Assembly: GCA_026261815.1 (NCBI GenBank)
Contig: JAMPIT010000890.1
Coordinates: 12,678,001-12,742,000, forward strand
Source of the DNA: Monarcha castaneiventris obscurior
Lineage: Eukaryota > Chordata > Aves > Passeriformes > Monarchidae
DNA length: 64,000 nt
Reading direction: 5' to 3'
The notes under the pieces are model-generated. The model was not told the DNA's origin. It ran no database searches and was given only the letters and a program-made list of their open reading frames with translations. Shown in pieces: positions 33,601-47,430 of the stretch (within the stretch, counting starts at the first letter, position 1; every line of letters starts with the position of its first letter). The translations under genes were made by a program, and so were the position numbers.

Positions 33601-36600
33601 TTGCTTACTGTACCTGCATTTTCCAAGACTGCAGGAAATATTTAATACATGACTAATATAAAGTCAAAAATACAGTTCATCAAGAAAACAAAAACAGAGG
33701 TTCCATACATTTCAGAGATTTATCCCAATCCAGCACTCCTGGATAATGCAGTAGAACCATCCATCCTCATATTTCACAGAAAGATGAAAGATTGTGGTTT
33801 CCACAAAGTGCAGATGTCAACAAATGTCATCTCTGGCAAGCAGGAAGGAAATCATAGCTCCTGGACATAAAATATTTCACTGAAAATACTCTCTCCTATA
33901 TAAAGCTAGGATATTTCAGTTCAAATATGTCAAAAAGCACTAAAATTGTTGCACAAGGGGTGTGAAATGACCAGTAAAATTAAGCCGCATCCATTTAGTA
34001 AATATTAAAAGAAGCACTTCAGGCAAGATCACATTCAGAAACAAAGAGAGCCTTTATTAGTAGGAAAAATTATTAAGATGAAGAATAAATATTTTACAGT
34101 TTTATTTTCAGGTATATTTCAAGTGTCCCTCATTTTGCATCAGGTCATTAGGCAAGGAGCTTGCTGTTCTAAAACCAGGTTCCCAACATTCCTCATCAGG
34201 TAATTTTGAACATAAACAGTTTAAATCTTCACATGTGATAACATAAGAACATAAATACTCTCAGAGTATTACAACTCTGTCATTTCCCACCATTTGAAAT
34301 TCTTCCTTTGCTTTCAGCAAGCAATGGAGCTGGCTTGAATGTATGGAGAGTCATTGATTATCCTCTCTTTTGAGAAAGTTTGGAATTTCCCTACTCAATG
34401 GGATCACTATATAATAATTTAAAGAATAACCTGCATACTACCTCACTTTTTCTTAAAAGCAGAAAGAACAAAACAAATTAATTAACCATTAATAAATTTA
34501 AAATCATATATTTACTGGAGTGTCCCTTTGATGTTAAGGGTCAGGATTGACTAGGATTGGGCATATCAACTGATGAATTTGTCTGCTGTGACCTCAATGC
34601 CCATGCTGAGCTTCTTACTGCTAATTACAAGTCTGTGATTTTCCTCTCAAAATTACGTTTCTCCAGAAAGAGAACAAGCAGTCTAGCTATATTTTATGCT
34701 AGCACTCAATCCCCAGGTCACTGGTTTTATATTCAGACTATCGGTTAGAGAATTAACCCTCCCCTGTTTTTCTTCAGGACAGATAATAAGTAACTGTTCA
34801 TACAATGGTGGTAATAATAACCAATTTCTCTGGCTCTGCCAAAATGAAATATGTCTGTAATTTCCTATTTTCTGAGTCCTCTTTTTCTCCTGTCTATCCA
34901 AAGCATCAGCATCAGCTTTCTTCACTGCTTTGTTTCACAGCTGAAACTCTGCCAAGATTCATCATTTCCTGCTTACATTGCAATCTAAACCAGACCTTTT
35001 AATCAGATCCTCTGTTATGAATATCTTTCCTTTTCACTTTTACCTAAGACCATGAGCCCAGAGAAACAGAGAAGTGATGGTTTGTTTCCATCTTCTCCTC
35101 TCATTTCCTTTCTTTTATCACATATTCAAACATGATTTAAAGGTCAATATAAACAAAAATATAGAGAGTGTATCTGAATTCATACCATTTTTATACTAGT
35201 TGAGGGCACTGACTTAAGTAGTTTCTATCCAGAAATTTCTAGCCAGGATCAGCTGAAGCCATCAGTTCAATATAGAACCTATGAGCTACAGATCCCAAAC
35301 TAAAAGTCCGATATTGCACATAAAAGTATTTTTAAAAATAGGCTGGCACTTTTTAGAGAACATTTTTCCCAAATTCCTTTGCTAGTAGGAAAAGAGTTAT
35401 AAATATGAAAACATAATTTCATTGTTACAAGAAATATCAAGCAAGATAGGAAAATAAATTTAGTTATTATAAGCTCCAAGAAGCAGATTTTCTTATAATA
35501 TTAATTCTTTGTCATGGAATAGAAGGAAAGAAATATTCTGTATTCCACATAGAGCAGTTTTAGTATCAACAAAAAAGTTATGAAGCCATTGGCATAAATC
35601 CCTCCTATGTAGGCTTCTGTTATCCTCAGTAAAACATGGTAACAGTTCTGCTGTCAGTTTATGTCTTGTATTACTGGTTAATAAATACATATAAAAACAA
35701 TATTGTTAACACAACACGTATCACAGTAGTGGATTCTTTAAAAAGCACAAACTGGTGTATCTGTCATAAGCCAAACAGGAATGGTAGATGTGATTTTCTA
35801 CTGCTAAGATAGCAGTCCACAAGTTTATTAGTCATGAAATTAACTGCTGACAACATGGGGTGAACAAAAGTCCTAACATTCTTCATCTTATAAAGTCCCA
35901 TGTTAGCAGCTCTATCTCCTATTAACTTCCAAAAACTGGCAGTAATTTCGAGGTTTCTTTCATTAATGACATTAGTGATTGAATGGCTTAGGAGATTGGC
36001 TGGAGCTCAGTGTACACAGCCCTTTCCATTCAGAACAAGGCAACCTTGGCACTCAGAGTAATGATTATCCGAAGGTTGACTTCCTTGTGCATGGCTGGGT
36101 GATGCAAAGACCTAGCACAAAATGGGCTGAGAGAAAATTCATACTGCATTCAAGATCAGACTACATTCCATCTACAAATCATCTAACTAATACACATTCT
36201 TCCAGCTGCAGAGTCAGGAGCAGGATGTTATTCCCAACCAAGCTGGGCAACGCTTTGAGATACACCTCAGACTGCTACCCTGGTAAATCCTGAGCTCACA
36301 CGTTGTCATTGCTGCCTTTATCCCACGTCGTAAAGTAAACTTTACAATTCCTTACATATTTTATTCTTGTTAATACAGTTGCTGCTGGTTATGTTAACTG
36401 TGTAAATGTTTCATGCTCCTGTTTTTATTGTTTTAAGATTACGATGTCCCTATCACTCACTTGCAAGTTTCACGGATTATTTTTTTCAACTTTGCTCCAA
36501 GAGGAACTCCGCAGTCAGAAGATGAGGTTTTGAAAGGAGCTGGAGGCTAAATGATTTCTATGCCTCTCACAGCTCAAGTTTCCAGAGGAAGCTGGAAGAA

Positions 36601-37039
36601 CTCGTACTTGTTATATGCTGGATGATACAGAGAAAGACTACGTCACTATCCCTGGCACCACAGTAATTTCTAAACACGAAATCCTCGTGTATCACAGACT
36701 CAATTCTCTATTTTCATAGTTCTCTGTCTAGCTCCCTAGAGAAAGAAAACAAGACAATAACTATATGCTTAAAAGAACAATTTTTCTGAATAAGCAATGG
36801 TTTTTGCATTGAAACATCTCAAGGACATTGTAAGTCTATTGAATGCTCTTCAATCTGCAGCCCTCTTGTTTGTAATCATTTTGTAAAAGCACAAAATACC
36901 AGCCTTGGGGTTTTTCTTCACCCCAATCATAAAAGATTATTAGCAATTAGTGCTTTGAACAATTCACGTTTTTATGGCATGCTGTAGAAACATTCTGCAT
37001 CTGATCCCATAATACAATGTACAGTAGGCAGTATGTTAC
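30664..37039. other. AT-rich DNA, possible intron
   Basis: No supported exon. Several open stretches on the minus strand (34683-34925, 35493-35690) read like protein but lack matching splice sites. On the plus strand, the acceptor TTTTCCCTTTAG at about 33117-33128 precedes 38 open codons ending in a stop near 33249. There is a 25-bp hairpin at 32915-32939. Confidence 0.35.
32915..32939. repeat. Hairpin with 10-bp perfect arms
   Basis: TTTCTGTACA, loop GTAAC, then TGTACAGAAA. The two arms are exact reverse complements. Confidence 0.95.
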
Positions 37040-37190
37040 TAGGGGCCAGGAGGGGACACGAGACCAAAAAAGCGAGGGTTTGGTCCCTGGAAGGCTGATA
37101 CATATACCAGCACACATCATAAAAATGGACAAATTGTATAGATTTAGAATTGTTCTCAAGGATGCAGCGTCCCAAACTCCTCAAGACATG
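37040..37190 (-). CDS. Candidate exon, unrecognised minus-strand gene (most upstream found)
   Basis: A 151-bp minus-strand segment behind the best acceptor in the window (ATTTCTTTCCTCTCTTTTAAG). It starts on a codon boundary and reads HVLRSLGRCILENNSK, then SIQFVHFYDVCWYMYQ, PSRDQTLAF and LVSCPLLAP. Donor CCCTA|GTAACA ends it one base into a codon, which fits the two leftover bases of the exon at 30506-30663. An earlier, weaker donor (TTTTTG|GTCTCG) is possible. Three CpGs lie inside, unusual for this region. The opposite strand also has a long open frame here, which lowers confidence. Confidence 0.35.
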
Positions 37191-38372
37191 CTTAAAAGAG
37201 AGGAAAGAAATGGTCCTTTTCTAAGAAATCTGGCTCTCCCAGCTCTTTGAATGGACTTGTCTGTTTCTACTGTGCATTCACCCTTCAGGTATCTTGTGTT
37301 CCTGAAGTGCTTGTTGGCCATCAAAAATGGAAATGCACTACTACGTAAGAAAGAATAAAGAAATAGGACAGGAGCAGTTAAGCTAGAAGTTCTTATCTAC
37401 ATCAAAAAATTACTTTTGTAAGAGGAAGTAAATTTCAAAATATTACTGACAAACTCAATTATTTTTCCAAGTTTCTTTTAAGAGACAGAGAGTTTTTTAA
37501 AGTGGTTAGAGTATTAAATAGTTCAGATTACAATAAACAATATATCCTGACACTAAAGAATTGTATCACACAGTAAATAGACCAAATTATATAAAAAGAT
37601 GAGTGGTTCTTGGAAATCTCTTTTCCTTTTCATATCAAAGCCAAAATAAATGCCTGAAAGAAGCATTTCCATCTTCTGCAAGGTGTATGAGAATACCATT
37701 CATTTACTTAAAACAATTCACATGTAAAAAGTACAGCATTCACAGAGTTCAATACATCAATTAATTCCCACAATTCAATAAAATAATATCATCTGGTAAA
37801 AACTCTTTTCATGTTCATTCTGCATAAATACACAGAAGTCCTACAGATACTACAGCTTTATCAGGGAATGTTTTAGCCCAGATTTATTTACTTGCTAAAT
37901 ACTCCAGCAATTATATCTGAGAGATGGCAGTCATGCCATGACATTGCTCTTTCTATCTTCATTAAACATGCTCACAGCTGCTATTCATTTGCAAACCTTT
38001 ACTGGGTTAATCTCAGAAGTTCCCAAAGCTATCTTATTTTGGTCACTTCTAGAAAAAAAAATTACTCAGGCACAAGTTAATTATACAAGCAAATGTTTTT
38101 CACCTAATGAAAATGTTTGGCCAATAGACATAGATTACTGTGATAGTAATGGTTTAATATGTCTAAGTAAAATGTCTTAAGATCCATGGCACCTACAATA
38201 GATGTTATCTGCTTGCAGCTCCAAAACCACATTGTCTTCTCTAAAGAATTATCTAAAATTTATACTCTATTCAGTGATGAAACAGCTTAAATTGGCTTAA
38301 GCAGTCAATAGTTCAAAAAGTCTTTTCCACAGTTCTAGACCTGTTGTCAGCTTGGGCTAGAGGTGGAAGATG

Positions 38373-38420
38373 CTGTGTTTATCCCTTGCTTTGTTAGTCA
38401 CACTGTGTTTATCCCTTGCT
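38373..38420. repeat. Direct repeat, two copies, 30-bp spacing
   Basis: CTGTGTTTATCCCTTGCT occurs at 38373-38390 and again, identically, at 38403-38420. Confidence 0.95.
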
Positions 38421-40570
38421 GTGTTTAAATGTTTTTGGATAAAAAGTGATGTAGAATTGACAATGCTACAACCTCTGTGACATTAAGCCAATCACCAGCT
38501 TGCACACAGCTCACCATACTCTGGTACTTATGAAATGATAAACATTTCTGGGACATGGATTCTCTCTTGAGAACTCACCTGAGGAAGTTCCTTCAGACAT
38601 TTAAGCTAACATTTTTCTATAACTCTATGCCTGAAGGAGAATCTGAATTACTCTCCCCTGTGCCACTTATTTTTTGAAGGGCATTGCACACATAGCCAGT
38701 CAGACATCCAAACTGGCTCCACACAGGACTAAAACAGCATTTGTCTCAATTCACTACATTTCAATATATTTGAGAAAGGCCCCAGATGATGTGAAACCAT
38801 CTCAAATATTTAGAATTACTTCTCAGAAAGAAAGAGTTGCTTCAGCCCACTTTAACTCACTGTCTTTGACCTTGGTCAACAAAACCACCTCCCATCATAC
38901 AAGCATGCCTGTATCTTCTCTCCTTCCGCTGAAAGTATTTTTTGAATCTCCTCTAGTCCCTCTTACAACATCTGGCTTCTTTGTTCTGCCTTTATTAATT
39001 TTCCACTACTTCAAAACTCCTGCTTGCAGATAGAAAGCAAAAAATCCTTGGCTTTCTGAGCCCATTGTCACAAGCTATTTCTGTCTCAACAACTAACTTC
39101 CACAAGGTAACCCTGGTCTGCAGGGAATGTGGTTAAGCCCTGGTCAGCAGCAGCAGAAACACATTCAAAAGAGATTTTTAAAAAATTAAAGTCTTATAAC
39201 TCCATGAAGTCAACCGGAACGCACTAGATAAGCACAGATTCTGCAAAGTTATCAAAATCATAAATACCCATATGTGGGAAAGTTCAGCCCAGAAATGCTT
39301 GCACACCCTTGAGAAATGCCATTGATTTCCTTCCTGAAGCTTTTGAAAGCTTTATCCATGTTGGCATGAATTAAGACCAATTCATAAATAATGAATACTG
39401 AAACACAGTTTAAATAAATTATTTGGAAACAACTTGTAAGCCAAAAGTTTTTGCTTGAAACATTCTCTCAGCAATTTCAAACCAGAGAAAAAAATGCATA
39501 AAAATCCTTGTCTTGCACTTAAATAGACTGCAAACTGAAAAAAGAGGCAATATTTGCATATTATTTACTACAAATAGACCACCCTTCTCCTGATGAAACT
39601 CTTGAAGGGCTTAGGATAAAATGAACTATTGGACCTTTTCAGCTTCTTCCTTGTGGAACAGGGAGAATTTTGTGTATGCTTTAAGCAAATAAAACTATGG
39701 AACAGCGAAAAATCAGACTGTCTGCATGGAAACAAATACACAAGGAATGTTTTTAACGTAGAGTGCACAATATCCAGCTAAGTAGCAAGTGATAGGTGTG
39801 TGTAGGTACACACCGGTGTTAGTGCCAGTGTGACATCCAGCTGGATACATGTGCACCTCACTCAGCTTCAGTATCATGTACCTATAGGAAACAGCCAAAA
39901 CAGGCACATGTGCCTGGCTGGGACACTGGAATGTGGATAGTGATGAATCCTGATGTATAGAGTGTCCATTCAGCTCCTCAAGCATGCACGGGAAAGAAAT
40001 ATGAATTTCTAATGTAATATATTATTGTTGTATATTAAAAACATGTTTCCAGCATTTACAATCTATTGTAAATGTAATGAGCCTGCCATTTTTAAAGAAT
40101 ATGAGTAATGCATTGACAATGCTGAACGACACATGTGCTTCCTATAAACAAAAATAAAACATAGTTGACAAACATTCTTAACTGTCTCCCTAATCCCTCA
40201 ACAGCTGGCCAAGTAATGATTGAAATTAGTGGAACAGAACTGGACCAAAAATAGCAGTATGTAGGCAATGCTAAGGAGGTGTATGGATATGATTCCTTGA
40301 AAAAGATGGAGTAGCACATATGCCCCTTTTTGCCAGCTAAGAATTACATGGGTACTCAACAATATCAATGTAATTGTCCAAAAGTATGACTACATACATC
40401 TATTCTTAATATCCCTAGAGTGCTTCAGTAATGACAGGGGATAAATTTTAGTAAAACGAGACTCTGAAGGAAAAAGTTCTGTGCTTTTCAAAAACTCCCC
40501 TAAAAATACAAAACTTTAGAAATTTGATATTCTTATTTTTCACTCTTACAGAAAAAAAAGGCAGCCCCAG

Positions 40571-40630
40571 TAAAAAAAAAAACAAAAAAAACCAAAAAAA
40601 AACCAAAACATTTTTCTTTTTTTTTTTTTC
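40571..40630. repeat. A-rich tract followed by T-rich tract
   Basis: About 40 bases of A runs broken by C or CC, followed by 20 bases of T runs broken by C. The two halves can fold back on each other. Confidence 0.9.
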
Positions 40631-43600
40631 TGGAACAGTGGGAAAGCTATTTGGGGCAGAGCCCACTTTTATAAAGATTGATGAAGGAGTGAGGAAGGAG
40701 GTGTAAAACAGATTAAATGTTTTATAAGGGACATAAGGCAGACAAAAGGATATGCTTTGAATGATAAAGACCATACAGTTCACCACCAGTTCTTTTGGTG
40801 TTGAGAGAATATTTGAAGAAGGAAAGACTGGGAATGATATCATTGAAGTGGTAAACCACACCTCTAACCCACAGTATGAAGTAGGATTAAAAATAAATGA
40901 GAAGAGGGAGAGATGAGCACCAATTACAATGCAGAATTTACAGCAAGAGTTTTGCAAGTTCCAAGTATTGCTGTTTAGGTACCGGCTGCAACTAGTTGCT
41001 TAAAAAGTGTAAAAACAATAAGAATAACTTGCTAAACAACTCTTCTGAAAAGATATTATTTTCTCATTGCCAACATTATTTTTATGTGCCAAGTTTTATA
41101 CCGTATTATATATAATGATATAAAGTGCCAATTAAAAGAAAACAAAAAAATAAAATACCAACTCTCAAAAAAACCAACAATCAAACAGAACAAAGAAAAT
41201 CCCCAAAACCAACCAGAAAAAAACACCCACTGGAATACAGGAAAAAAGTGGAAAACATCTCTTTTTTTTTAAGGGAGATGAAGGAAAATGAGGGTTGTTA
41301 TTCAGATGATTTAATAAAAAAAAAGAAAAAAACAACCCTACTGCACTTTTCCCATCTTTGAACATACCACTTTCTTCACTAACATTTAAATTTGAAACAG
41401 AAATGCAAAATTAACTGGATAATAAGTTCATCATAAAGATAGCATTACTTTCTGAATATTCTGTACCAAAGAGTAAAATTATGTCATGTTTTTTTTTTCC
41501 CCACTTGATTTTCTCAGCTGAGCTGATGAACATTTAGAATCCCTGAAATCTGACTACAAATCTTGGGCACAAGCTCACCCACCCTGCTCTTGACGAACCC
41601 ACAATGTGCTCCTTCCCAGACAGAAGCTCACAACCTGCAGGTAATTTTGGGTGATTACAGATAGACACCCAAGTCTATATGAAAAAATTGGTGTATTATG
41701 TGTACCAGGATTGACCAAATATAATACCCTAAGCTTTCCATTTTATTTCTTAAGATTAATTGATCATACACAACTGTGTAACTGCTACACTGCTGTACCA
41801 ATTACATTATGTCAATGCTATTTTTCACATAAACAGTGTTGACAGAAATGTATACTGCAGCCCTGAGGCTGCAGAAATGTGCAAACTCCCAAATGGAGCT
41901 CTTATTTTATTCACATTGCTGTTTGATTAATTTGATGTTTGGTTCCTTTTTTTTTCCTCTGTCTCCAGTATTTTTATTTGTGCTTGAAGTAGAACCTCAG
42001 CCATTAAGTAATATTGTTATATGAGAAAAGAATTAGCTCAGAGAGGAAGGTGATTATATTAAAGACATGTTGTAAATGAAAGTGTTTGATTGAAGGCATA
42101 TTATAGGTGGGAGCTATAATTTTCGTACCTTAAAACTAACTTTAAAAAACAAATGTTCCTGGAAAAGGCAATAAGATAAAGTGAACTGGGATTCTATTAT
42201 TTTCATTGCTGCCTTATCTGTGCTGCACAAAGCCTAACAAGAGTCTATTGAGATCATCCAACTCTATAATTGCTTTTGTTACCATGAGATTAAAGAACAT
42301 TAAAATATGAATTTTTATTTTAATTTGAAAACTTTTAGTGTCTTTCTCTTATTCCTGTATCCTCAGGTCCTGCAAGAGTCTCTGAAATCAATGAAAGACT
42401 GTAAGTATGGTGAAAGTTTGATCGAATCCCATAATTAAGGACTTACCCTTTTTTTGATTTTGATTAAGAGGAAACTTTCGATTTATGACTTTGGTTTCAC
42501 ATGTGGTTTTATGTCATAGTACATGAACAGCAAAATACTGAATACAGTTTTATTACAGTTTATGCTTAGTAGGAGACTTTGAAATGGAGGATTGGACCCA
42601 AAATCCAGTGGGTCAGTATCCTAACATTTACTGTCACCAGCATCTCATGGAGCAGGTTGGTCCAAAACCCTGAGTAAAGCATATATGGGATAAGTGTGTG
42701 CCCACAAGATGGGCAGACAGCAGATAACAGCTCTGGACACCCACAGGTAGTATCTGCAGCATCTGCTCCTCTGTCTCAGCCCTAAGACAGAATCTAAACT
42801 TAGGAACTGCTTGCATTCTGATTTTTTCCTTCCTCTCTTGTACTCAGATATTTGAACCAACAGTAGAGAGGCCTTTCATTCACAAAACCTGAAGTCCACT
42901 CCTGCTAGAGTTTCAGAGACTTTAACAGATTTAAATTATTTTCTATAGAAGAGGAATGTTTTCTGCCTACTATAAAGGAGAAAAAAAGTTAGAGAAATTA
43001 CCAAACAGGTAGGGAAACCTTTCTTAAATCCACTCATTAGACTGAGAGGATTCAAACTTATACTTCTCACCTCCCAGAAAAGTGTCATAACACCTAAGCT
43101 AGGAGCTAATAGGTAAAAAAGTGCCATCTAGCCACCCTTTTAACCTGGACCTCTGTTTAGTAAACACATCCAGAAGGATGACATGCAAAAAGAAAACACA
43201 ATAACTGGGCATACAGATAGCAGTGCTGTGTCCCAGTCAAGGTTCATGCTCCCAAGATCTCTTCATCCATTTACTCTTTCATAAAAAATGACAAATAATC
43301 TCTGGAACAAGGAACAGAACAAACAGAACTTTTACAGTTACTAAAACCAGTTCAGAAAATTCATTTTTTGTCTATATAAAACATTCCATTCCTTTTTTGA
43401 CTCTCCCTCAATTCCTGCTTTCCTTGACTTATTATGGTGGAGTTCCCGGTCTAACCACACACTCTGTTGTTATTTCTTTTCATCAGTTTTGAATTTGCTT
43501 CCTTGAATTGTCATGAATGTGCCCTTGTTGCACTACTCTCTCTGGAACCTTTTTTTTACTGTTTTATGGCAGCTTTTCCCCTCTTGTCTAAGGAAACAAT

Positions 43601-44577
43601 TCTAGCCTTTCCATTTTAATTTCTTTTACTTGCACGAGTAATTTTTTCCACAAGATAACTAGCTCAAAGAATTATTCTAAAAGATACAGCATCATATGTT
43701 TCTATAAAGGCCTTTAATATTTTCCATATGATACTTCACCCTTATACATTCTAGCATATAACTTATATTTTAAAACACAGCTGCACACTAAACTGCCTAC
43801 TGTGACATCTTGATGTCCCTACACCAACCAACACAAGCTATTAATACAGGTATTGAATGCAGCTACACCTTGCTATAATTCTCTGAAGAATGGGAAATAC
43901 TCAGTATTTGATCAGATTCATTAATTAATCCGTTCATGCCTACATTTCTTGCATGTTTTGTTTTTCTGCATCTCTTCAGAAATTATATCTTACTGCTCTA
44001 CACAGTACAACTGCACTCGGCCTGTTGGTCTCTGTCATTGGATTCGACTGACAAGTACTGCCAGCTTATTATGCTGAATATACATCCATTAGGAAGTGTA
44101 AATGGAAAGGGGAGGACGGTAAATTAATCCTCCTTTATGTGTAGGCTGCATATGTTTAATTAAAAGCAGAAATCTGCTATGGAATAAAGTTGCTCCAGAA
44201 AACAGAATAGCTGAATCCCAAAAGTAAGAGGACTGTGTTCCTTCTGCACTGGAAGCACACAGAGCAGGAGGACTCAAGGGATAAAAGAATGGTTTGTGCC
44301 ACTCTGGAACTGTTCAATCGTCAAAGAAATTCCTCAGAAGCCACTACAATTGTGTTTGCTGACCCTCTTCCACAGGGCAACTAAAAAAAGAATCAGGCTA
44401 ATAAATTATTTAAAGCATATTCAGCTGAAACTGCATGTTCAAAGATATAGGAAAAACACAAACATTCAATGGAAGATGGTGAATTATGTGAAATCCACTA
44501 CAAAGAGGGAAGATCCACTTGTTCTTCAGCTGCTATTATCCGACAAAAATATTGGTGAATGGGTTTTGATTTAATAC

Positions 44578-44655
44578 CTGGGAGGTATAAAACATTTCTC
44601 AAGTTCAGAAAAAATGAAACAGAAGCAAATAGGGCCAAGGCTGCCCTTTGGAGTC
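44578..44655 (-). other. Exon-like segment on the minus strand
   Basis: A 78-bp segment between acceptor TGCATGGTGCTCCAG and donor CCCAG|GTATTA, with two open frames. One starts TPKGSLGPICFCFIF; the other is strongly hydrophobic (LQRAALALFASVSFF). Length divisible by three. No linked exon was found, so it is only a candidate. Confidence 0.15.
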
Positions 44656-47375
44656 CTGGAGCACCATGCAATAAAAGTCTTGTACAAAGAGTGAAACGAG
44701 GCCTAACTGGCACTCCCTGCTACGTTCATAGTGGAGAACGACAGTTCTAGGCTGAATTTGATTTGCAACAGCTGGTTTTGTAAAAGTTTGAGGAAAGGCT
44801 TAGAAGAAAGTGAGGGATCTTTATGTCTGACTTCAGCTGCTAACACCAGTTCTCACAAAATCCCCACTGCCAGGAGTCAGAGTTTTAAGAGAGGATGTAC
44901 CAATTCTGGCTGGAGCAAAAACTGTATGGAGCCATCTTCAGGCACCACTCTTATAACCTGCTCTCAAAACCAGAAATAAACATTTTGTTTGCAACTAATT
45001 TTTGCAACTATACCACAGTCAAGACAAGACAGTGCCCCTAAATTCTGTGTATTTAGAACAGCCATCATACATGGGAATTTTCCAAACTGTCTGTGAAGGA
45101 TGAAGTTCCTGACACATTCCTGACCTACCAGAAGAAGTGCGAACATGTATGGGAAAAATGTGTAAAAGAAAATCATTCCGTCAAAAGGTGGAATTTACAG
45201 ATCCATAAATGCCATTAAACTCAGTAAAATGAAAACCTCAAGCAGCTACCCTTCAGAACACTACACATGCTGCTTTGGATTCAAGTCAGTGACACAGAAT
45301 TAGACCAACAGTGAAAACTTTTGAAAGCATGTTACTTGGGTAGATTGCTAAAACCAGATTCTACCTGTGTTATTTCCCTTGTGAAGTGGTTACTCCTCTG
45401 GCATACAGATAAGTGGAACACAAATTAATAAATCAAACTACTGAAAAATATAAATGTAAGGAACACAAGTGTAAGGTGCCCAAGAAGACAAGCTGAAGAG
45501 AATGCACTCAGATTAAGGTCTAAAGAGGGCACGAGACCATGTTCTATTTTACCTGAGCTATTCAATTACAATTTGGATTACCCTAAAACCGTAAGGAGGC
45601 AAAACAATAGATTTAGTTACAAGCTATACTGCTGAGACTTCAGTCCTATGTGCCATTTTATTAATCTACTACTGAAATATCAGTAAAGTTTCCATTTTCT
45701 GCTCTTTCCTAGAGCTCACCCAGTTGGGCTTGTGATGTCCTGTGACTTCTGCTTCTTGTGCCATGGCTTGTTCCTACTCCCCCAACCCAACAACTTGTTT
45801 GCTTATTTCTCCCACCATTGTTCCTCATTAATGGAGACTAAGCAGGTCAATTTCCAAGGAAATGTTACTGGGACAGGCCTGGAACTGACCAAAAGGGGGC
45901 TATTTATTTCAGAACATAAATCTAAACAAATCATAAAATTTAGCTTTACAAGATTTTTTTCCAGTACATTAGACCAGATGTGGTCCTAAGCAGCAGAAGC
46001 CAAATATCAGCTCTAGCACCTAGGAATATATACAAGATTTTGATTTTCAGATCCATCTCTAATAAACTATTTTTTGCATACACTTTCCTCAAACTAGCAT
46101 TAAACCCAGAAACGATCTCCAAAACCAAAGTAAAACCCCAAAAGCCATGAACAAGATAAGCAATCCCCAGTTCAGTTGCTGAACAATTACTGTTGCAATA
46201 ACCAAAGAGAGGAACACAGATTTGAAAACAATAATATTCAGGTCTCAAGAGATAAAGAGCAAGAAAACATCAGTAAGTGTGTTAGATTCATTGTCTTGAG
46301 GGGAGCATCCACATTTGTTGTTGGCTTTTCATTACTCATATCCTTGATGTGTACACATCTGAGCAGATTTGTTCTGAAGATAGTATGCCATTTATTAATG
46401 GAAAAACAGAGACTTCTTAGCAAGTGAGGTGCCACTGCTTCCTGAATCTTCCTGAGGTGTCATTTTTGCAGATTCAGTATTCTTTGAAAAAAGGAAATAG
46501 AGTAAAAGCAACATCTGCAAAGACAATGAAAATGTTTGGAGTTGAGCTGTTGTATTGTCTTTATTTTACTAAAAAAAATTTTGATAAATCATTATTAGTT
46601 TTAATTTTTTTTCAGTGTGACTGCCAGTTAGATTGAACAACAAAACAGACCTATAGCTGTTAATCAGGGACCAGACATCTCAAGGTGTATCCCTTGAGTA
46701 AGTTGTTTGTTATTAGAATAATGGATGCATTTGAGGATTAAAGGTGATGCTAAGAGAACATTTGCAAAAAAACTGGAATGTTGCCATTTCCACACATTTA
46801 GGGTGGTATTCAAACAAACTGGAACATCAGTTAATCCAACAAAACATGAATTAGCCAAAGGAATTAAATAAATTATTAGAGGTGGTTGTGGATCTTCAAT
46901 AATTTAGGTTGTTTGATGCAGGGACTCTTAGAACAAGAAAATTATGTACAGATTACTTTCTTCACTGAAAAGGTTGTAAATCTAATGACCTTCTGTACTG
47001 CAGATTAAAACAGTTTCTTGAAAAATGTAAATGGAATCTTCTTGTTTCATAAAATGATGTAACACTTTTTTTTTTAGCAAAGGATAAGTGATTTTAATCA
47101 AACTTTAGAAGACAATAATCTGGTAAGAGTTTATTAGAATATGCTGTGTGTCAGTTATTGGAGCATGGGAAATCCAGGAGTTCCAGGCTGGCCACTTTGC
47201 ATTTCATAAGTGAATTAAATTTTGTAAAGAATTATTTCTTACCCTAAGCAGGTTGTTTCAGATAACTATGCCTTACAGCAGGCAGCAAAATGGGTGTCTC
47301 AGTCCCTGATCACACTTGTGTGCTCTGCAGAAGGATGGCTGGGAAATCTTTTCTTGGTGATGCTTTCCATTCAAC

Positions 47376-47430
47376 CTGCCATCGTTAATTGAAGGACACG
47401 CTATTCCATTATGTCTCTCTTCCTGGCAGC
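47376..47430 (-). other. Exon-like segment on the minus strand
   Basis: A 55-bp segment, acceptor GCAATTACTGTGCAG and donor GGCAG|GTTGAA. One frame is open and reads CQEERHNGIACPSINDG; the other two frames stop. Two CpGs are kept within 55 bp. It begins with two leftover bases and ends with two. No partner exon with matching phase was identified. Confidence 0.2.

Larger units (their letters stand above)
37191..44577. other. AT-rich DNA, no gene supported
   Basis: It holds a 30-bp-spaced direct repeat (38373-38420) and an A-rich tract running into a T-rich tract (40571-40630). The longest ORF in the window (minus, 40448-40957) crosses that low-complexity tract and is not convincing. A minus-strand acceptor TGTTTCCTATAG near 39885 opens onto a long frame, without a clear donor. 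Confidence 0.4.

Noticed and set aside
34683..34925. Minus-strand ORF containing KADADALDRQEKKRTQK
   Set aside because: Protein-like, but an in-frame stop lies five codons upstream with no pyrimidine-rich acceptor between.
40448..40957. Longest ORF in the window (169 codons, minus strand)
   Set aside because: It runs through the A-rich/T-rich tract and encodes K- and F-rich low-complexity sequence; no conserved motif, no splice support.
45946..46248. Minus-strand 100-codon ORF with a hydrophobic stretch
   Set aside because: AT-rich, hydrophobic by composition; splice sites and phases do not form an exon.
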